58,301 nt of DNA, from assembly GCA_946480825.1 (NCBI GenBank), contig CAMLLG010000020.1, forward strand, positions 1 to 58,301, written 5' to 3'. This document shows, piece after piece, positions 42,653-51,196 of this stretch. The stretch is from an uncultured Lysobacteraceae bacterium. GTDB lineage: Bacteria; Pseudomonadota; Gammaproteobacteria; Xanthomonadales; Xanthomonadaceae. Position 1 is the first letter of the stretch. The number at the start of each line of letters is the position of its first letter. A program made the translations under genes and the position numbers. The notes under the pieces were generated by a model. That model saw nothing but the letters and a program-made list of their open reading frames with translations. It ran no database searches and was not told the origin of the DNA.

Positions 42653-42800
42653 CCCCGCGACGCGCCGTTTTGCGTTTGTAACTCTTCGCGCGCTCCGGAT
42701 TCCGCGGCACCGGCGCCGGGCAACGGGTCCTGCGCTCTGAATCAAGTTGCCAAGTTGCTTCGAACCCCGCATCCGAATTCTCTCCACGAAGGAGTGCCTC

Positions 42801-44471
42801 ATGGCCATCAAACTCACCCCGTTCGCCAAGCTGCTGATCGGCGCGATCGTCTTGGTCGGCAGCGGTTCGGTGCTGTGGAACCTGTACAAGAACCGCAAGG
42901 CCGAAGGCGGCGATGAAGGCGGCGTGGCCGCCGCGCAGACCGACGGCGGCAAGACCTCGTCCGCAGCCGCCTACGCCGGCAAGGGCGACGGCCCGCTCGG
43001 CTCCGCCGGCAATCCGCTGAAGGTCAGCATCGTCAGCTTCCACGGCTACGCGCCGGCGCTGGTCGCCAACGGCCAGAGCCTGAAGACGCGTTCCGGTTCG
43101 ATTTTCGACAAGGAAGGTCTGAACGTCGAGTTCGTGATCCAGGACGACATTCCCACCATCGCCACGATCTTCGAGGCCGGCACCGCGCAGTGCGTGTGGC
43201 GCACCTCGGATTTCTGGGCCCAGGAACAGCCCAACCTGCGCAACAGCGGCCACGACGCCAAGGCGGTCATGATCGTCGACAACACCCGCGGCGCCGATGC
43301 GATCATCGCCCGCGACCCGTCGATCCGGAAGGTCGAGGATCTCGCCGGCAAGAAGGTCGCGCTGCTGCAGTTCACGCCTTCGCACGGCATGACCATCGAC
43401 GCGGTCGACAACTCGTCGCTGTCGGCGCGCCGCAAACAGAGCATCGAATACGTGTTCATCGCCGCCGAGGACGGCCTGGGCGGCGTGCGCGCCGCACTGG
43501 AATCCGGCAGCGTCGACGCCGCCGTGCTGTGGGACCCGGACCTGTCGCTGGCGTTGCGCGCGACCAAGGGTCACGTGGTCTATTCGACCAAGACCGCGTC
43601 CAATCTCATCTTCGACGTGATCGTCTGCGACCAGCGCGTGCTCGACGACGCCCAGGGCGCCGCGGCCGTGCAGAAACTCGTCACCGGCTGGATGAAGGGC
43701 GTCGATGCCGCCAAGGCCGATCCCAACGGCGCGGTCGACGCGCTGGTCGCCACCGAGGAATTCTTCACCCTGCTGGCGAAGGACGAAGGCAAGCCGTTCG
43801 TGAAGAGCCTGTTCGACAACCTGCTGTGGACCGGCGTCGCCGACAACGCGCGCATCCTGGGCCTGTCCGGCGGTACCAACCACTACGCCCGCGTCTATCA
43901 GCGCTTCGATCAGATCTATCGCGCCGCCGGCGCGCTGGCCAATCCGAAATCTCCGGTGATTCCGCCGCAGGAAAGCTTCGACACCCGTTTCATCCGCAGC
44001 CTGTACGAGGCCAGCACCACCGCGCAGGTCGAATCGCGCAAGACCGAAATCTTCACCGAGCAGGCGCGCGAGGAAGCCGTGCAGGCCCCGGCCGAAGTGA
44101 CCAAGCCGGTGACGGTGAACTTCGCCAGCGGCCAGGCCGCGCTGACCAAGCGCGCCGAGAAGACCATCGACACCGAAATGGTGCCGTTCATCGAAAACAA
44201 CGGCAGCGCCTATTTCGAGATCAGCGGCAACACCGACAGCACCGGCAACGCGGCGATCAACAACCGCCTGTCGCTGGCGCGCGCCGAGACCGTGGTCGAC
44301 TATCTGGTGAAGCAGTGGGAATTCCCGCGCGAGCGCTTCAAGATCGTCGGCAACGGTTCCGGCAAGCCGCTGTGCAACGAAAGCGCGCCCGAAGCCGAAG
44401 GCCTGACGATCGAGGCCTGCCGCGAATCCAACCGCTCCACCCGCATCGCCGTGTTCGGGGCGCGTCAGTAA
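42801..44471 (+). CDS. Membrane-anchored solute-binding protein fused to an OmpA domain
   Basis: 556 residues from ATG 42801 (GAAGGAGTGCCTC upstream). One membrane helix (about 8-27), a Gly/Ala linker, then a periplasmic-binding-protein domain (about 73-400) of the NMT1/SsuA type (VSIVSFHGYAPALVANGQSL, DDIPTIATIFEAG). The C-terminal 120 residues are an OmpA peptidoglycan-binding domain (NFASGQAALTKRAEKTID, SGNTDSTGNAAIN, LSLARAETVVDYL). The fusion should tether the binding protein to both inner membrane and cell wall. The permease and ATPase genes follow directly, with a 1-base overlap. Ordinary ABC binding proteins are soluble or lipoproteins, so this is unusual. Confidence 0.9.
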   Translation: MAIKLTPFAKLLIGAIVLVGSGSVLWNLYKNRKAEGGDEGGVAAAQTDGGKTSSAAAYAGKGDGPLGSAGNPLKVSIVSFHGYAPALVANGQSLKTRSGSIFDKEGLNVEFVIQDDIPTIATIFEAGTAQCVWRTSDFWAQEQPNLRNSGHDAKAVMIVDNTRGADAIIARDPSIRKVEDLAGKKVALLQFTPSHGMTIDAVDNSSLSARRKQSIEYVFIAAEDGLGGVRAALESGSVDAAVLWDPDLSLALRATKGHVVYSTKTASNLIFDVIVCDQRVLDDAQGAAAVQKLVTGWMKGVDAAKADPNGAVDALVATEEFFTLLAKDEGKPFVKSLFDNLLWTGVADNARILGLSGGTNHYARVYQRFDQIYRAAGALANPKSPVIPPQESFDTRFIRSLYEASTTAQVESRKTEIFTEQAREEAVQAPAEVTKPVTVNFASGQAALTKRAEKTIDTEMVPFIENNGSAYFEISGNTDSTGNAAINNRLSLARAETVVDYLVKQWEFPRERFKIVGNGSGKPLCNESAPEAEGLTIEACRESNRSTRIAVFGARQ

Positions 44472-45268
44472 TGGCGAGCGGCTGGAATCCCTACGTCGCC
44501 CTCCCCGGGGGGCTGCGCCGGCAACTCGGCTTCGGCGGCGTCGCCTTCGTGCTGATCGTGTGGTTCGCGCTCAGCGCGAGCGGCTGGGTCAGTCCGAACA
44601 AGCTGCCGTCGCCGATCTCGGTAGTGAAGGCGCTCGGTTATCTGACGTGGCACGACGGCAAGAGTCTGCTGTTCGACGCCACCCTGTGGTCGGTGGGCCG
44701 CGTCGCGGCCGCCGGCCTGCTGGTGGTGCTGGTGGGCGTGCCGCTCGGCATCTTCATGGGCGCCTCGCCGAAATTGAACGCGCTGCTGTCGCCGCTGATC
44801 GATCCGTTCCGCTCGGCGCCGGTGGTCGCGTTGCTGCCGATCCTGGTGATGTGGCTGGGCATCGGCGAAACCATGAAGGTCGCGTTCCTGTTCCTCGGCG
44901 CGGTGGTCTATCTGGTGCCGATGGTGCGCGACGCGCTGCAGGCGGTGCCGCAGAGTTACTGGACCGGCGCGCGCGACCTCGGCGCCACGCCGTGGGAATG
45001 CATCCGTCACGCGGTGGTGCCGATCGCGATGCCGCGCATCGCCGACGCCATCATCGTCAGCGTCTCGGTGATGTGGACCTACATCACCGTCGCCGAATAC
45101 GTGAACGCCAAGGTCGGCCTCGGCCAGCTGATCCAGAACGCGCGCCGCTTCAGCGCGATGGACCAGGTGTTCGCCGGCATCATCGTGATCATGGCGCTGG
45201 CGCTGCTGACCTATCAGCTGATGCGGGTGGTCAAACGCCGGCTGTATCCGTGGGAGACCCAGACATGA
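44471..45268 (+). CDS. ABC transporter permease (SsuC/TauC-like)
   Basis: 265 residues; its ATG shares a base with the stop before it. Six membrane helices, with the cytoplasmic EAA-type loop ARDLGATPWECIRHAVVP that contacts the ATPase. Closest to sulfonate/taurine/nitrate-type permeases (SsuC, TauC). It overlaps the ATPase gene by 4 bases (ATGA). The substrate is not evident, and in this cluster the transporter could work as a mechanical or sensing complex rather than an importer, which is inference. Confidence 0.92.
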   Translation: MASGWNPYVALPGGLRRQLGFGGVAFVLIVWFALSASGWVSPNKLPSPISVVKALGYLTWHDGKSLLFDATLWSVGRVAAAGLLVVLVGVPLGIFMGASPKLNALLSPLIDPFRSAPVVALLPILVMWLGIGETMKVAFLFLGAVVYLVPMVRDALQAVPQSYWTGARDLGATPWECIRHAVVPIAMPRIADAIIVSVSVMWTYITVAEYVNAKVGLGQLIQNARRFSAMDQVFAGIIVIMALALLTYQLMRVVKRRLYPWETQT

Positions 45269-46131
45269 GCGCGACCGCCACCGCCCCCGCCGCGAATGCA
45301 CCGGCTGCGAGCGCGCCGGCCGTCATCGGGCTCGATCGCATCGTCCAGGAATATCCGCGCCCCGAAGGCGGGGTGAACCGGGTCGTCGACGATCTCAGCC
45401 TGCGTTTCACCGGCCCCAGCATCAACATGCTGCTGGGCCCGTCCGGCTGCGGCAAGAGCACGCTGCTGTACATGATGGGCGGCGTGCGCCCGCAGAACAC
45501 GAACATGCCCACCAGCGGCACGATCACCATCGACGGCGCGCCCTGCCACGACGCCCACGACGATGCGGTGATGGTGTTCCAGCGTTACGCCAACCGCCCG
45601 GACCTCACCGTCTACGACAACGTCGCGTTTCCGTTCCGGCTCAAGCTGTGGCGCGACCGCGTGCCGGCCGCGCAGCGTCACGGCATGGTGATGCACATGC
45701 TGGAAGCGGTGGGTCTGGCCGACAAAGCCAAACTGCGTCCGAGCCAGCTCTCCGGCGGCCAGAACCAGCGCATCGCGCTGGCGCGCTCGCTGATGCTCAA
45801 GCCGCGCATCCTGCTGATGGACGAGCCCTTCGGCGCGCTCGACGCGCAGACGCGCGAGGAAATGCAGAAGCTGCTGGTCAAGCTGTATCACGAGTATCCG
45901 TGCCTGATCGTGTTCGTCACCCACGACGTGACCGAGGCCCTGCTGCTCGGCGATCGCGTGGTGGTGCTGTCGACACAACCGGCACGGATCGCGGACGATT
46001 TCGAGATCGCCACGCCCAAGCCGCGCGACACCGGCTGGCTGCGCATGCCCGAAGCGATGGCGCTGGAGCAGCGCATCCTCAGCCGCCTGCATCAGGCGTC
46101 GGGCAAGGGCAACGTGCGGGTGACCGTCTAA
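45265..46131 (+). CDS. ABC transporter ATP-binding protein
   Basis: 288 residues with a 20-residue Ala-rich leader. Walker A GPSGCGKST (58-66), Q-loop VFQRYAN, signature LSGGQNQR (162-169), Walker B LLMDEPFGALD, and H-loop FVTHD. All catalytic residues are present. It belongs to the SsuB/TauB-type family and pairs with the upstream permease. The next gene follows by 3 bases, so the whole cluster is one operon. Confidence 0.95.
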   Translation: MSATATAPAANAPAASAPAVIGLDRIVQEYPRPEGGVNRVVDDLSLRFTGPSINMLLGPSGCGKSTLLYMMGGVRPQNTNMPTSGTITIDGAPCHDAHDDAVMVFQRYANRPDLTVYDNVAFPFRLKLWRDRVPAAQRHGMVMHMLEAVGLADKAKLRPSQLSGGQNQRIALARSLMLKPRILLMDEPFGALDAQTREEMQKLLVKLYHEYPCLIVFVTHDVTEALLLGDRVVVLSTQPARIADDFEIATPKPRDTGWLRMPEAMALEQRILSRLHQASGKGNVRVTV

Positions 46132-46134
46132 GGC

Positions 46135-47019
46135 ATGAAACAGCCGCCGAAACCCGTCAGCTATCTGCGCGCCTGGCTCACCAGCCAGAGCAACGTGATG
46201 ACGTTGCTCGGTGGCGGCCTCGCCGCCGCGGTGGCGTCGATCCCGGCCGGCGGCGCCGGCGCGCTCGGTGCGCTGGTGGTGCTGGGTGCGGTGCAGACGC
46301 TGCTGGCGCTGGTCATTCCCGACCTGCCGTCGTTCCGCAGCAAGGTCGAACGCCAGACGCGGCGCGCGTCCATCGACCAGCGCCGCGCGCAGTTGCAGCA
46401 CGAAATCTTCTCGCTGCACGGCGGCATGGAGCGGGTGATGGGCATGGCGATGTGGCAGAAATACCAGGCCATCGTCGAGCGCTCCACGGTCTTGTACCGC
46501 ATCGCCGGCGAAGCGCAGAGCCAGCTGTCCTACGACGACGCCGAGCGCGTCGACAAGGCCTCGGTCGACTATCTCGCGATGTGGCTGGCGCAGGTGACCA
46601 TCCAGGAGCGGTTGCGCAGCGGCGAAGAGGCCACGCTCGACCGTCGCCTGCGCGAGGCCGAACGCTCGCTCGGCGAGGTCGAGGAGAACGACCCGCGCTA
46701 TCGGCATCTCAAGATGGCGCGCGACGACTATCTCGCGATCAAGCAGCGCCACGACAAGCTGGTCGCGCGGCGGATGTCGATCGAGGCCGCGCTGGTCTCG
46801 CTGCCCGACCAGGTCGAGGAGATCTACCAGATGGTCGTCGCCAGCCCGTATTCGAGCGTCCTCGGCTCCAAGCTCGGCGAATCGCTGTCGCGGCTGCAGC
46901 TGGAAGAAGACATCGAGCTGGATCTGTCGCAGAACGATCTCGACAGCGACTATTTCAAGACCGGCGCGGCCGGCGCCCAGGCCCGGGCCGCGCGCCAGAG
47001 CGCGCGCACCGCGAAATGA
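46135..47019 (+). CDS. Two-TM membrane protein with long cytoplasmic coiled coil
   Basis: 294 residues. Two hydrophobic helices near the N-terminus (about 20-40 and 42-63, GALGALVVLGAVQTLLALVI) separated by a Pro/Gly turn, then a charged coiled coil (about 70-235) and a Glu/Asp-rich end (LEEDIELDLSQNDLDSDYF). No family recognised. Its place between the ABC ATPase and the PspA-like gene suggests a membrane platform for PspA. The C-terminal tail sits over the start of a 15-bp tandem repeat array. Confidence 0.8.
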   Translation: MKQPPKPVSYLRAWLTSQSNVMTLLGGGLAAAVASIPAGGAGALGALVVLGAVQTLLALVIPDLPSFRSKVERQTRRASIDQRRAQLQHEIFSLHGGMERVMGMAMWQKYQAIVERSTVLYRIAGEAQSQLSYDDAERVDKASVDYLAMWLAQVTIQERLRSGEEATLDRRLREAERSLGEVEENDPRYRHLKMARDDYLAIKQRHDKLVARRMSIEAALVSLPDQVEEIYQMVVASPYSSVLGSKLGESLSRLQLEEDIELDLSQNDLDSDYFKTGAAGAQARAARQSARTAK

Positions 47020-47101
47020 TCTCTCACAGCATGATCTCTTACCGCACGATCTCTTACCGCACGATTTCTTGCGGCATGATTTCTTGCGGCATGATTCCCT
47101 T
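47016..47101. repeat. 15-bp tandem repeat array upstream of the PspA-like gene
   Basis: Five and a part copies of a 15-base unit related to ATGATCTCTTACCGC (starts at 47016, 47031, 47046, 47061, 47076, then a partial copy). The first copy overlaps the stop codon of the preceding gene. The array occupies most of the 115-base gap before the PspA-like start and may vary in length between strains. Confidence 0.9.
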
Positions 47102-47134
47102 CACTCGTTCGCAAGCTGCCTCCAGGAGAACCGC

Positions 47135-47833
47135 ATGAACCTCTTCAGCCGACTGGCCAACCTCGTCCGCGGCTTCCTCTCGCTCTTCGTGACCGGGCTG
47201 GAACAGCAGCATCCGGAAATCGCGTACGAGAACGCGATCAACACCATGATCGAGAAGTACAACAAGCTCAAGAACGCCACCGCCGGCCTGATCCGCCTGC
47301 GCGAGGATGCCGCCGACCGCCTGCAGAAGTCGCAGGGGCAGCAGAAGGAGCTGAGCGCCATGCTCGAAGAAGCGATGGCGACGAACCAAGACGATCTCGC
47401 GGTCGAACTGATCGAGCGCAAGGAAGCGGTCGACGCCGAAATCGCGTCGCTCGAAGCCGAGCTCGCCGCCGCCGAGAAGGACGTCGACACCGCCAAGACC
47501 GCGCTGACCGAGGTCAAGGGCGAAATCGCGAAGCTCAAGGCCGAGAAGGACCGCATGCTCGCCAAGATGCAGAGCGCGCAGGCGCGCACCCGCATCAACG
47601 ACCAGCTCGAAGGGCTGTCGGTCGACGCCGAACTGCGCGCGCTCGAAAACGTGCGCACCGGCATCAAGGACACCATCGCCAAGGCCAAGCTCGGCGACGA
47701 ACTGCGCGAATCCGATCTCGACACGCGCCTGAAGGCGCTGAAGGCCGGCAGCAGCAAGTCCACCGCGCGCGCCAAGCTGGAAGCGCTGAAGAAGGAACGC
47801 GCGGGCGCGGCCGACGCCAACCGCACGATCTGA
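47135..47833 (+). CDS. PspA/IM30-family protein of envelope cluster 2
   Basis: 232 residues from ATG 47135, preceded by CCAGGAGAACCGC. An amphipathic first helix ([19 protein letters not shown]) suited to membrane binding is followed by the PspA-type long coiled coil ([20 protein letters not shown], then [20 protein letters not shown]) and a basic tail. PspA/IM30/Vipp1 proteins form ESCRT-III-like rings and rods that protect or remodel the inner membrane. It precedes an AAA ATPase gene, from which it is separated by a palindromic element. It differs in leader and tail from the PspA-like protein of cluster 1. Confidence 0.92.
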   Translation: MNLFSRLANLVRGFLSLFVTGLEQQHPEIAYENAINTMIEKYNKLKNATAGLIRLREDAADRLQKSQGQQKELSAMLEEAMATNQDDLAVELIERKEAVDAEIASLEAELAAAEKDVDTAKTALTEVKGEIAKLKAEKDRMLAKMQSAQARTRINDQLEGLSVDAELRALENVRTGIKDTIAKAKLGDELRESDLDTRLKALKAGSSKSTARAKLEALKKERAGAADANRTI

Positions 47834-47860
47834 TTTTTGCGTCATCCCGAGTTTTCCATT

Positions 47861-47946
47861 GTCATCCCGAGCGCAGCGAGGGACCTGCTTTGTCTTGAAC
47901 GTCACCAGCAGGTCCCTCCGCGGGCTGCGCCCGCGTTCGGGATGAC
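47861..47946. repeat. Palindromic intergenic element, copy 2 (related copy at 8591)
   Basis: Starts GTCATCCCGAGCGCAGCG and ends TCGGGATGAC, with inner pairing AGGGACCTGCT/AGCAGGTCCCT. A solo GTCATCCCGA lies 20 bases before it (47841). Clear relative of the element at 8591-8691, differing mainly in the loop region. It fills most of the space between the PspA-like gene and the AAA ATPase gene. Confidence 0.85.
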
Positions 47947-48002
47947 AGGGACGAGCGGATCGTTGCGTCGCCCACATCGCTGATCGCAGCCACGGACATC
48001 CC

Positions 48003-49826
48003 ATGACCACCCTCAACGGCGTCACCTCCAACAGCGGCGTCCTGCCGCCCTGGGCCGACGAACTCAAACGCCGCTATCTCGCCGGCGAGGCCGGCGTGTT
48101 CCTGGTGCACGGCAATGTCCACGACGGCGTGCCGCACGAGGGCCGGCTGCAGCCGTTCGTCGACTACATCCACGACGTGGTGCTCGCGGCGAAGCCGCAG
48201 CGCTTCGAGCTGGCGCTGCGCCACGCCGGGCTGAAACGCCGCGGCGAAACCACCAAGCCGATCGAGCACGGCGAATCGTTGCTGGCGGACATGGCGAAGC
48301 TGGAACTGCGCATGCGCACCGGCGACGGCATCGCCCTGGTGCTGCCGCACGCCGGCGATCTGGTGCCGAACGCGGAAACGACCTTCCTCAGCACCGACGA
48401 GCGCGGCCTGCTGGAAATCCTCCACGACTGGTCGCTCAGCGGCCTGCTGCTGCAGCGCAATCACATCGTGGTGCTGCTGTGCGCGTCGCTGTCGGAACTG
48501 CACGCCTCGCTCAACACCAATCCGCGGATCTGCGCGATCGAGGTGCCGCTGCCGGACGAGGCCGCGCGCGCGCAGCTGGTCGCGCAGTCCGCGCCGCACA
48601 TGCCGCCCGCGCAGCAGGCGCTGGTCGCCAAGCACACCGCCGGCCTGCGTCTGCTCGAGATCGACAGCATCGTCGCCGAGCGGCCCGCCGCCGGTCTGTC
48701 GGAAGAAGAACGCAAGGCCCTCGCCCTGCTGTTGCTCGGCGATGCGCCCGACGCGCAGCAGCGCGCCGAAATGTACGCAGGCGTCACCGCGGGCAAGACC
48801 CGCGAGGAAATCGCGTTCATGATCCTCGGCCACGACGCGCCCAAGCCGGACGCCGATCCGCTCGACGCGATGCTCGCGATCATCGGCGAACGAAAGCGCG
48901 AGATCATCCAGCGCTCCTGCGGCGATCTCATCGAGTTCCTCGATCCCTCGTACGGCCTCGACGCGGTCGGTGGCTACGAGCAGATCAAGACCGAGCTGAT
49001 GAAGATCGCGGCCACGATCAAGACCGGTGAACGCAAGCTCGCGCCGATGGGCCTGCTCGCGGTCGGCCCGATGGGCGTGGGCAAGACCTTCGTCATCAAG
49101 GCCTTTCTCAAGGAAGCCGGCCTGCCCGGCGTGGTGCTGAAGAATTTCCGCTCGAAGTGGGTGGGGTCGACCGAATCCAATCTCGAACGCGTGCTCAAGA
49201 TCATCCGCGCGATGAGCCCGATCGCGCTGGTCATCGACGAAGGCGACCGCAGCTTCGGCAACGGCGAAGGCGGCGAGACCGACGGCGGCACGTCGTCGCG
49301 GGTCATCGCCCGGATCAAGGACTTCATGTCGGATACCGACAACCGCGGCCACGTGCTCACGATCCTGATGACCAATCGCCCGGACAAGCTCGATGTCGAC
49401 ATCAAGCGTCCGGGCCGGCTCGATCGCAAGATCCCGTTCTTCTACGCCGACACCGGCGCCGATCGGCTGCGCATCGTGCGCGCGATCCTGTCGCGCAACG
49501 GCGCGCTGCTGGCCGACGAGGCCGCGGTGGCATTGACCGATGCGCTCGATGGCCTCGACGGGTATTCCAACGCCGATCTCGAAGCGATCGCGCTGCTCGC
49601 GCTCGATCTCGCGCGCGAGGCCGGCGGGGCGCTCGGCGCCGCGGAACTGCAGCAGGCGATCGGCGATTTCATTCCGCCGCAGCACACCGACACCATCCAG
49701 CTGATGGAACTGCTGGCGGTGCAGGAGTCCTCGCGCCGCAGTCTGCTGCCCGAACGTTTCGCGAAGTTGGCGCCGTCGGAGGTGTCGGAGTTGATCGCGG
49801 AGTTGAAGCGGCGCGCGCGCGCGTAG
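48003..49826 (+). CDS. Classical AAA ATPase of envelope cluster 2
   Basis: 607 residues from ATG 48003. The N-terminal 300 residues contain GVFLVHGNVHDGVPHEGRLQ and a second, motor-like fold without Walker A. The AAA module has GPMGVGKT (355-362), Walker B VIDEGD with Asp412/Glu413, and a classical second region of homology TNRPDKLDVDIKRPGRLDRK with two arginine fingers, the hallmark of Vps4/Cdc48/FtsH-type AAA proteins. No protease domain follows. With a PspA-family (ESCRT-III superfamily) gene just upstream, disassembly or remodelling of a PspA polymer is an attractive but untested role. Confidence 0.92.
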   Translation: MTTLNGVTSNSGVLPPWADELKRRYLAGEAGVFLVHGNVHDGVPHEGRLQPFVDYIHDVVLAAKPQRFELALRHAGLKRRGETTKPIEHGESLLADMAKLELRMRTGDGIALVLPHAGDLVPNAETTFLSTDERGLLEILHDWSLSGLLLQRNHIVVLLCASLSELHASLNTNPRICAIEVPLPDEAARAQLVAQSAPHMPPAQQALVAKHTAGLRLLEIDSIVAERPAAGLSEEERKALALLLLGDAPDAQQRAEMYAGVTAGKTREEIAFMILGHDAPKPDADPLDAMLAIIGERKREIIQRSCGDLIEFLDPSYGLDAVGGYEQIKTELMKIAATIKTGERKLAPMGLLAVGPMGVGKTFVIKAFLKEAGLPGVVLKNFRSKWVGSTESNLERVLKIIRAMSPIALVIDEGDRSFGNGEGGETDGGTSSRVIARIKDFMSDTDNRGHVLTILMTNRPDKLDVDIKRPGRLDRKIPFFYADTGADRLRIVRAILSRNGALLADEAAVALTDALDGLDGYSNADLEAIALLALDLAREAGGALGAAELQQAIGDFIPPQHTDTIQLMELLAVQESSRRSLLPERFAKLAPSEVSELIAELKRRARA

Positions 49827-49829
49827 GTG

Positions 49830-49889
49830 GGAAAAGGGGGTCAGAGTGCCTTTTCGCCCAGGCGAAAAGGCACTCTGACCCCCTTTTCC
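49830..49889. terminator. Perfect 29-bp inverted repeat between convergent genes
   Basis: Arms at 49830-49858 and 49861-49889, 2-base loop, with the core GGGGTCAGAGTGCCTTTT. Both strands end in T-runs, so it can end both the AAA ATPase transcript and the convergent thiolase transcript. A related, longer-looped copy is at 51104-51193. Confidence 0.9.
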
Positions 49890-49905
49890 GGACCCCCTTT
49901 TCCGC

Positions 49906-51084
49906 TCACGCCACCTCGAACAACCCCGCCGCGCCCTGGCCGCCGCCGATGCACATCGTCACCACGACGTACTTCGCGCCGCGGCGCTTGCCTTCGATCA
50001 GCGCATGGCCGACCAACCGTGCGCCGGACACGCCGTAGGGGTGGCCGAGCGCGATCGCGCCGCCGTTGACGTTCAAGCGTTCCATCGGAATACCCAGCGT
50101 GTCCGCGCAGTACAGCACCTGTACCGCGAACGCTTCGTTGAGTTCCCACAGGCCGATGTCGTCGACCGTCAGGCCGGCGCGCTTCAACAATTTCGGCACC
50201 GCGAACACCGGGCCGATGCCCATTTCGTCGGGCTCGCAGCCGGCGACCGCGAAGCCGCGGAAAATACCGAGCGGTTGCAATCCGCGTTTTTCGGCCAGGG
50301 TCGCACTCATCACCACCGTCGCGGAACTTCCGTCGGAAAACTGGCTGGCGTTGCCCGCGGTGATCACGCCGCCCGGCGTCGCCGGGCGGATGCCGCGCAC
50401 CGCCTCCAGCGTGGTGTCGGCGCGGATGCCCTCGTCGGAGGAGACCGTGACTTCGCGGCTCGACAACTGGCCGCTGGCCTTGTCGGCGATGCCGGCGGTC
50501 ACGGTGATCGGCACGATCTCGTCGTCGAAGCGGCCGGCGGCCTGCGCCGCCGCGGCGGCGAGCTGGCTGCGCACGCCGTATTCATCCTGGCGTTGCTTGT
50601 CGATGCCGTAGCGCTGCGCCACGAGTTCCGCGGTCTGCAGCATGCTCCAGTAGATCGCGGGCTTCTGCGCGACCAGCCACGGGTCGGTGAGCATGGTCTG
50701 GTTCATCGTGCCCTGCACGCAGGAAATGCTTTCCACGCCGCCGGCGACGAAGATCTCGCCTTCGCCGGCGATGACCCGCTGCGCCGCGATCGCGATGGCC
50801 TGCAGGCCGCTGGAACAGAAGCGGTTGACGGTCATGCCCGGCACGCTCACCGGGCAGCCGGCGCGCAGCGCGATCTGGCGCGCGATGTTGGCGCCGGTGG
50901 CGCCTTCGGGCGTGGCGCAGCCCATCAGCACGTCCTCGACTTCGCCCGGATCGATGCCGGCGCGCGCGATCGCGTGCCGCACGCTGTGTGCGCCGAGGGT
51001 GGCGCCGTGGGTCATGTTGAAGGCGCCCTTCCAGCTTTTGGCGAGTGGGCTGCGTGCGGTGGAGACGACGAGGGCGTCGGTCAT
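49906..51084 (-). CDS. Acetyl-CoA C-acyltransferase (thiolase, FadA-like)
   Basis: 392 residues. Nucleophile Cys90 ([10 protein letters not shown]), His348 (GHPYGVSG) and Cys378 (MCIGGGQG) are intact. Cleaves 3-ketoacyl-CoA to acetyl-CoA in beta-oxidation. It lies downstream of the FadB/J-like gene, separated by a hairpin-forming repeat. Biosynthetic thiolase activity is possible, but the operon favours degradation. Start ATG at 51084 follows GAGGAACCCGAC. Confidence 0.94.
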   Translation of the reverse strand: MTDALVVSTARSPLAKSWKGAFNMTHGATLGAHSVRHAIARAGIDPGEVEDVLMGCATPEGATGANIARQIALRAGCPVSVPGMTVNRFCSSGLQAIAIAAQRVIAGEGEIFVAGGVESISCVQGTMNQTMLTDPWLVAQKPAIYWSMLQTAELVAQRYGIDKQRQDEYGVRSQLAAAAAQAAGRFDDEIVPITVTAGIADKASGQLSSREVTVSSDEGIRADTTLEAVRGIRPATPGGVITAGNASQFSDGSSATVVMSATLAEKRGLQPLGIFRGFAVAGCEPDEMGIGPVFAVPKLLKRAGLTVDDIGLWELNEAFAVQVLYCADTLGIPMERLNVNGGAIALGHPYGVSGARLVGHALIEGKRRGAKYVVVTMCIGGGQGAAGLFEVA

Positions 51085-51103
51085 GTCGGGTTCCTCGGTG
51101 TGC

Positions 51104-51193
51104 GGGAAAGGGGGGTCAGAGTGCCTTTTCGCTCAAGAAGCGGCGATTTCGAGGCGCGCAAAATGCGAAAAGGCACTCTGACCCCTTTTTCCG
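51104..51193. repeat. Imperfect inverted repeat, second copy of the GGTCAGAGTGCC element
   Basis: Outer arms near 51104-51132 and 51165-51193 share AGTGCCTTTTCGC with the hairpin at 49830, here with a 32-base loop. It sits inside the beta-oxidation operon between the FadB/J-like gene and the thiolase. Confidence 0.85.
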
Positions 51194-51196
51194 CGA

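Noticed and set aside
42801..46131. Simple reading as a sulfonate, taurine or nitrate importer
   Set aside because: The OmpA fusion and fixed neighbours (PspA-like, coiled-coil and AAA genes) do not fit a nutrient importer; the substrate was left open.
47016..47101. Possible CRISPR array
   Set aside because: Units are only 15 bases, directly joined with no spacers, and there are no cas genes.
41939..47833. Phage-tail or contractile-injection cluster because of OmpA, AAA and coiled-coil genes
   Set aside because: No sheath, tube, baseplate or spike homologue is present, and the ABC and PspA genes point to envelope maintenance.
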